A stretch of DNA of 64,000 nucleotides, from NCBI GenBank assembly GCA_036927565.1, contig JAYESD010000001.1, forward strand, positions 274,547,560-274,611,559, given 5' to 3'. A program made the position numbers and the translations under genes. The stretch is from Tuctoria greenei. Lineage: Eukaryota > Streptophyta > Magnoliopsida > Poales > Poaceae. Below, piece by piece: positions 63,113 to 64,000 of this stretch. The notes beneath the pieces were generated by a model. That model ran no database searches. It saw only the letters and a list, made by a program, of their open reading frames with translations, and was not told where the DNA came from. The first letter of the stretch is position 1. Every line of letters begins with the position of its first letter.

Positions 63113-64000
63113 TCAAGCCTCGCTGTCGGTCCTCTCATCGTCTTCATATTCATCTTCTGGCTGATGAAGAGGAGGAGGAGGAGGAGGAACGGAGCCACTC
63201 GAGCCCCCAATGCCAAAATAGGCAAGCTCGGAGGGAGATAAGGGCCCGAGCTCGGTGTAATCAGAGTCGGAGTCATCAGAGATTACTGGAGATCCAATGG
63301 GATCGATCTCCAGTTTTTGACAAATCCGCTTCACATTTTCCTTGACATATCTCATGTCAGCCTTTCTTCTCTTGTTGAGCTTGTGGGCCTTCACCTTAGC
63401 CTTTCTGTAGGAGGCAAAAATAGCTGCTAGGTATTTGAAGATGCCACTTGGGGACCCCTTTTGAGGAGGGGCCCTAGTGGCGGGAGCAGCCCTAGCACCG
63501 GCACTGGCTCTCGCTGGAGCCTCAGGGCTAGAGGCCGGAGATGAAGCAGCTTGTACACTTGGCTTTTGAGGCATCTGGCGCCTCAAGGGAAGGTGATCCA
63601 CATCTTTGACAAACTCTATGCTTGTGACCTTCTCAATCATAAACATGAGATAAGGGGCATAGCCACATGACCTGTTCGCTGTGCGAGAGATGTTTACCAT
63701 GTCATTCCAAATATAGTCACAGACATCAAATCTTCTGTCTTTGCTAATGACCTTCATCAAGGTCCTGAGATACCCCTGCACACTCCCAGTATCTCCATCC
63801 TTGGGAGCAATTATCTTCCTCATGACCCTGTTCAACACCACAAAGAAAGGCTTCATATTCTTTGTAGAAGGGGGGTTGAAATTGGAGTTGGGCTCATAGA
63901 GGAATTTCATCCTGTCCTTCTCAATGACACCTACGTTGTGGATGATCAAGTTGTCATTGCTTGAGGTGTCAAGGTGTAGCAGTCTTGCAAATTCCTCATA
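63113..64000 (-). CDS. Additional ORF of copia F in the env position (partial, open at the window edge)
   Basis: An uninterrupted minus-strand frame runs from the window edge to the stop at 63113. The N-terminus lies beyond 64000; the Met at 63949 is internal, because 'YEEFARLLHLDT' precedes it in frame. The visible parts, in order: a globular domain with 'NVGVIEKDRMKFLYEP', 'KPFFVVLNRVMRKIIAPKDG', 'SVQGYLRTLMKVISKD' and 'CGYAPYLMFMIEKVT'; an Ala/Ser/Pro linker; a basic helix 'RKAKVKAHKLNKRRKADMRYV'; a conserved 'LEIDPIGSPVISDDS'; and a Pro-run and acidic tail. It is homologous to the broken ORF of element E (51748-53290). No transmembrane segment is visible. It resembles domains labelled putative plant transposon protein; its role is unknown. 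Confidence 0.78.
   Translation of the reverse strand, partial: YEEFARLLHLDTSSNDNLIIHNVGVIEKDRMKFLYEPNSNFNPPSTKNMKPFFVVLNRVMRKIIAPKDGDTGSVQGYLRTLMKVISKDRRFDVCDYIWNDMVNISRTANRSCGYAPYLMFMIEKVTSIEFVKDVDHLPLRRQMPQKPSVQAASSPASSPEAPARASAGARAAPATRAPPQKGSPSGIFKYLAAIFASYRKAKVKAHKLNKRRKADMRYVKENVKRICQKLEIDPIGSPVISDDSDSDYTELGPLSPSELAYFGIGGSSGSVPPPPPPLHQPEDEYEDDERTDSEA

Larger units (their letters stand above)
61108..64000 (-). mobile_element. SIRE-like Ty1/copia element 'F' (3' end, continues past the window)
   Basis: On the minus strand the 3' LTR is 62643-61108, preceded by the polypurine tract 'aaaaagggggaga' (62657-62645), and the extra ORF lies upstream. It has the same LTR termini, U3 palindrome array and extra protein as element E. 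It is inserted in the LINE 3' part of duplicate copy 2. The visible half of the target duplication is 61103-61107 (tgaat). Confidence 0.92.

Overview
The window looks like nuclear DNA of a grass (Poaceae). It is dominated by nested LTR retrotransposons of typical grass lineages (Ty3/gypsy Tat, Athila-type, Tekay/Del-like and another gypsy family; Ty1/copia of SIRE type). It also holds an En/Spm-type CACTA element, a plant L1-type LINE, Stowaway- and Harbinger-like MITEs, and GC-rich monocot gene fragments. I see no bacterial features, no rRNA or tRNA genes and no complete functional host gene.

Left block, 1-34389: one Tat-lineage gypsy element (+ strand, 5' part outside the window) carries most of the other insertions. 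Its integrase tail lies at 10471-10850, its antisense extra ORF at 20043-23290, its polypurine tract near 23830 and its 3' LTR at 23846-24426 plus 34076-34389. To the left a five-level nest is readable: a LARD-family LTR (9552-10470, -) sits in Tat pol; a SIRE-like copia (7300-9546, -) sits in that LTR; a gypsy element 'A' (1130-7299, +) sits in the copia gag; and a Tekay-type LTR (1-1129) interrupts the 5' LTR of A. A complete non-coding LTR element (LARD, 11566-19777) is inserted downstream of Tat pol, and a 9.65-kb CACTA element (24427-34075, TSD AGG) is inserted in the Tat 3' LTR. The CACTA carries decayed TNP2-like and TNPA-like genes and a captured fragment of a host coiled-coil gene related to At5g41620.

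Middle, 34390-36747: low-copy DNA with a broken arabinogalactan-peptide gene. A Harbinger-type MITE inserted exactly at the TAA that ends its reading frame.

Right block, 36748-58641: a minus-strand LINE (endonuclease and zf-RVT kept, reverse-transcriptase core deleted), bounded by a 13-bp near-perfect TSD. A SIRE-like copia 'E' (39203-55348, perfect TSD CTTGT) splits LINE ORF1. E in turn contains a gypsy element 'G' (42204-46787, TSD GAAAG), which is a pol-less relative of A with a long unusual ORF. A Stowaway MITE (57578-57834) sits in the LINE 5' part. From 59963 the sequence repeats 36149 onward, the signature of a tandem duplication of about 24 kb. The second copy has gained its own MITE and a minus-strand SIRE-like element 'F' (61108 to beyond the window).

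Nearly all coding regions are interrupted. The extra ORF of element F is the only element ORF that is open over its whole visible length. The most unusual signals are the dense arrays of a 12-bp palindrome in the SIRE-like LTRs, the pol-less gypsy with an ORF running into its LTR, the captured gene in the CACTA, and the MITE insertions at one TAA target.
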